Source of the DNA: Pseudomonadota bacterium | GTDB taxonomy: Bacteria > Pseudomonadota > Gammaproteobacteria > Burkholderiales > Burkholderiaceae_C | NCBI GenBank assembly: GCA_030538085.1 | Contig: JAUNUR010000031.1 | Span: 1 to 34,002 of the forward strand | Length of the DNA stretch: 34,002 bases | Direction: 5' to 3' | Part shown: piece after piece, positions 33,893 to 34,002 of the stretch | Numbering within the stretch: position 1 is the first letter of the stretch | Layout of the letters: every line of letters starts with the position of its first letter | Program-made: the position numbers and the translations under genes | Notes under the pieces: model-generated | Told to the model about the DNA's origin: nothing | Seen by the model: the letters and a program-made list of their open reading frames with translations, nothing else | Databases searched by the model: none

Positions 33893-34002
33893 TCAGAGGC
33901 TGTCCTCAAATTTATCGCGGTAAGCGATTGCCCCGGATCGGGTTCCCGCAAGGCGCATTACGCAGCCAATAGCTTGTGCTATTGGCAAGGGATGCAACGC
34001 CG
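33893..34002. repeat. family B repeat, copy B3 (runs off the window end)
   Basis: CTCAGAGGCTGTCCTCAAAT... through the CCAATAGC-TTGT-GCTATTGG hairpin to GGATGCAACGCCG. Nearly identical to B1 along its first ~110 bp. It begins 28 bp after the lolD stop; the other end lies beyond the window. Confidence 0.9.

Overview
The window is high-GC, densely coded chromosomal DNA of a betaproteobacterium. Gene content and order point to Burkholderiales, most likely Comamonadaceae: glnA-glnL-glnG, an RNA polymerase sigma gene followed by DUF3619, DUF3106 and RDD genes, ilvB-ilvH-ilvC followed by pssA and leuA, and lolC-lolD. The family assignment is inference from protein content; no 16S or tRNA gene is present.

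Layout. (1) 1-4370: nitrogen control (3' end of glnA, a small secreted protein, NtrB, NtrC). (2) 4742-8395, minus strand: a four-gene cluster resembling TOMM (thiazole/oxazole-modified microcin) biosynthesis. In transcription order it holds an E1-like/cyclodehydratase protein, a membrane protein with an N-terminal GGG-STSTTCSSC segment that may be the precursor, a YcaO protein ending in a PxPxPxP tail, and a SagB-type dehydrogenase. This is the most unusual part of the window. (3) 8432-13459: housekeeping genes (PAP2, exonuclease III, glycine-zipper lipoprotein, Mog, DarP, PmbA). (4) 13817-17278: a FecR/DUF6600 protein and a PbpG-like peptidase. (5) 17398-24355, minus strand: branched-chain amino acid synthesis (ilvB, ilvH, ilvC, leuA) with pssA among them. 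A toxin-antitoxin pair sits between ilvH and ilvC, and a leucine leader peptide with an attenuator lies ahead of leuA. (6) 24646-28358, plus strand: sigma factor, DUF3619, DUF3106, RDD, DgkA and LOG. (7) 28834-31625, minus strand: CsbD, HemW and an unrecognised conserved protein. (8) 31705-33864: lolC and lolD.

A second theme is repeats. At least four families fill the intergenic gaps. Family A is REP/MITE-like: a 27-bp inverted repeat made of two small palindromes, with ends reading CTATTGA; six substantial copies, one variant with its core replaced, and one degenerate core. Family B has imperfect 16-bp terminal inverted repeats (three copies). Family C forms a stem-loop whose stem is conserved by compensatory change (two copies). 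Family D is about 65-70 bp with TTCAA/TTGAA ends (two copies). Most copies lie just after stop codons or inside what would otherwise be tight operons (glnL|glnG, the TOMM cluster, lolC|lolD, DUF3106|RDD, upstream of hemW). No transposase is encoded in the window.

How the genes work together: NtrB/NtrC control glutamine synthetase and nitrogen genes. IlvB, IlvH, IlvC and LeuA supply valine, isoleucine and leucine, with leucine supply apparently read by the leader peptide. The TOMM-like enzymes would cyclise Cys/Ser/Thr residues of a peptide and oxidise the azolines to azoles. LolC/LolD release lipoproteins to the outer membrane.
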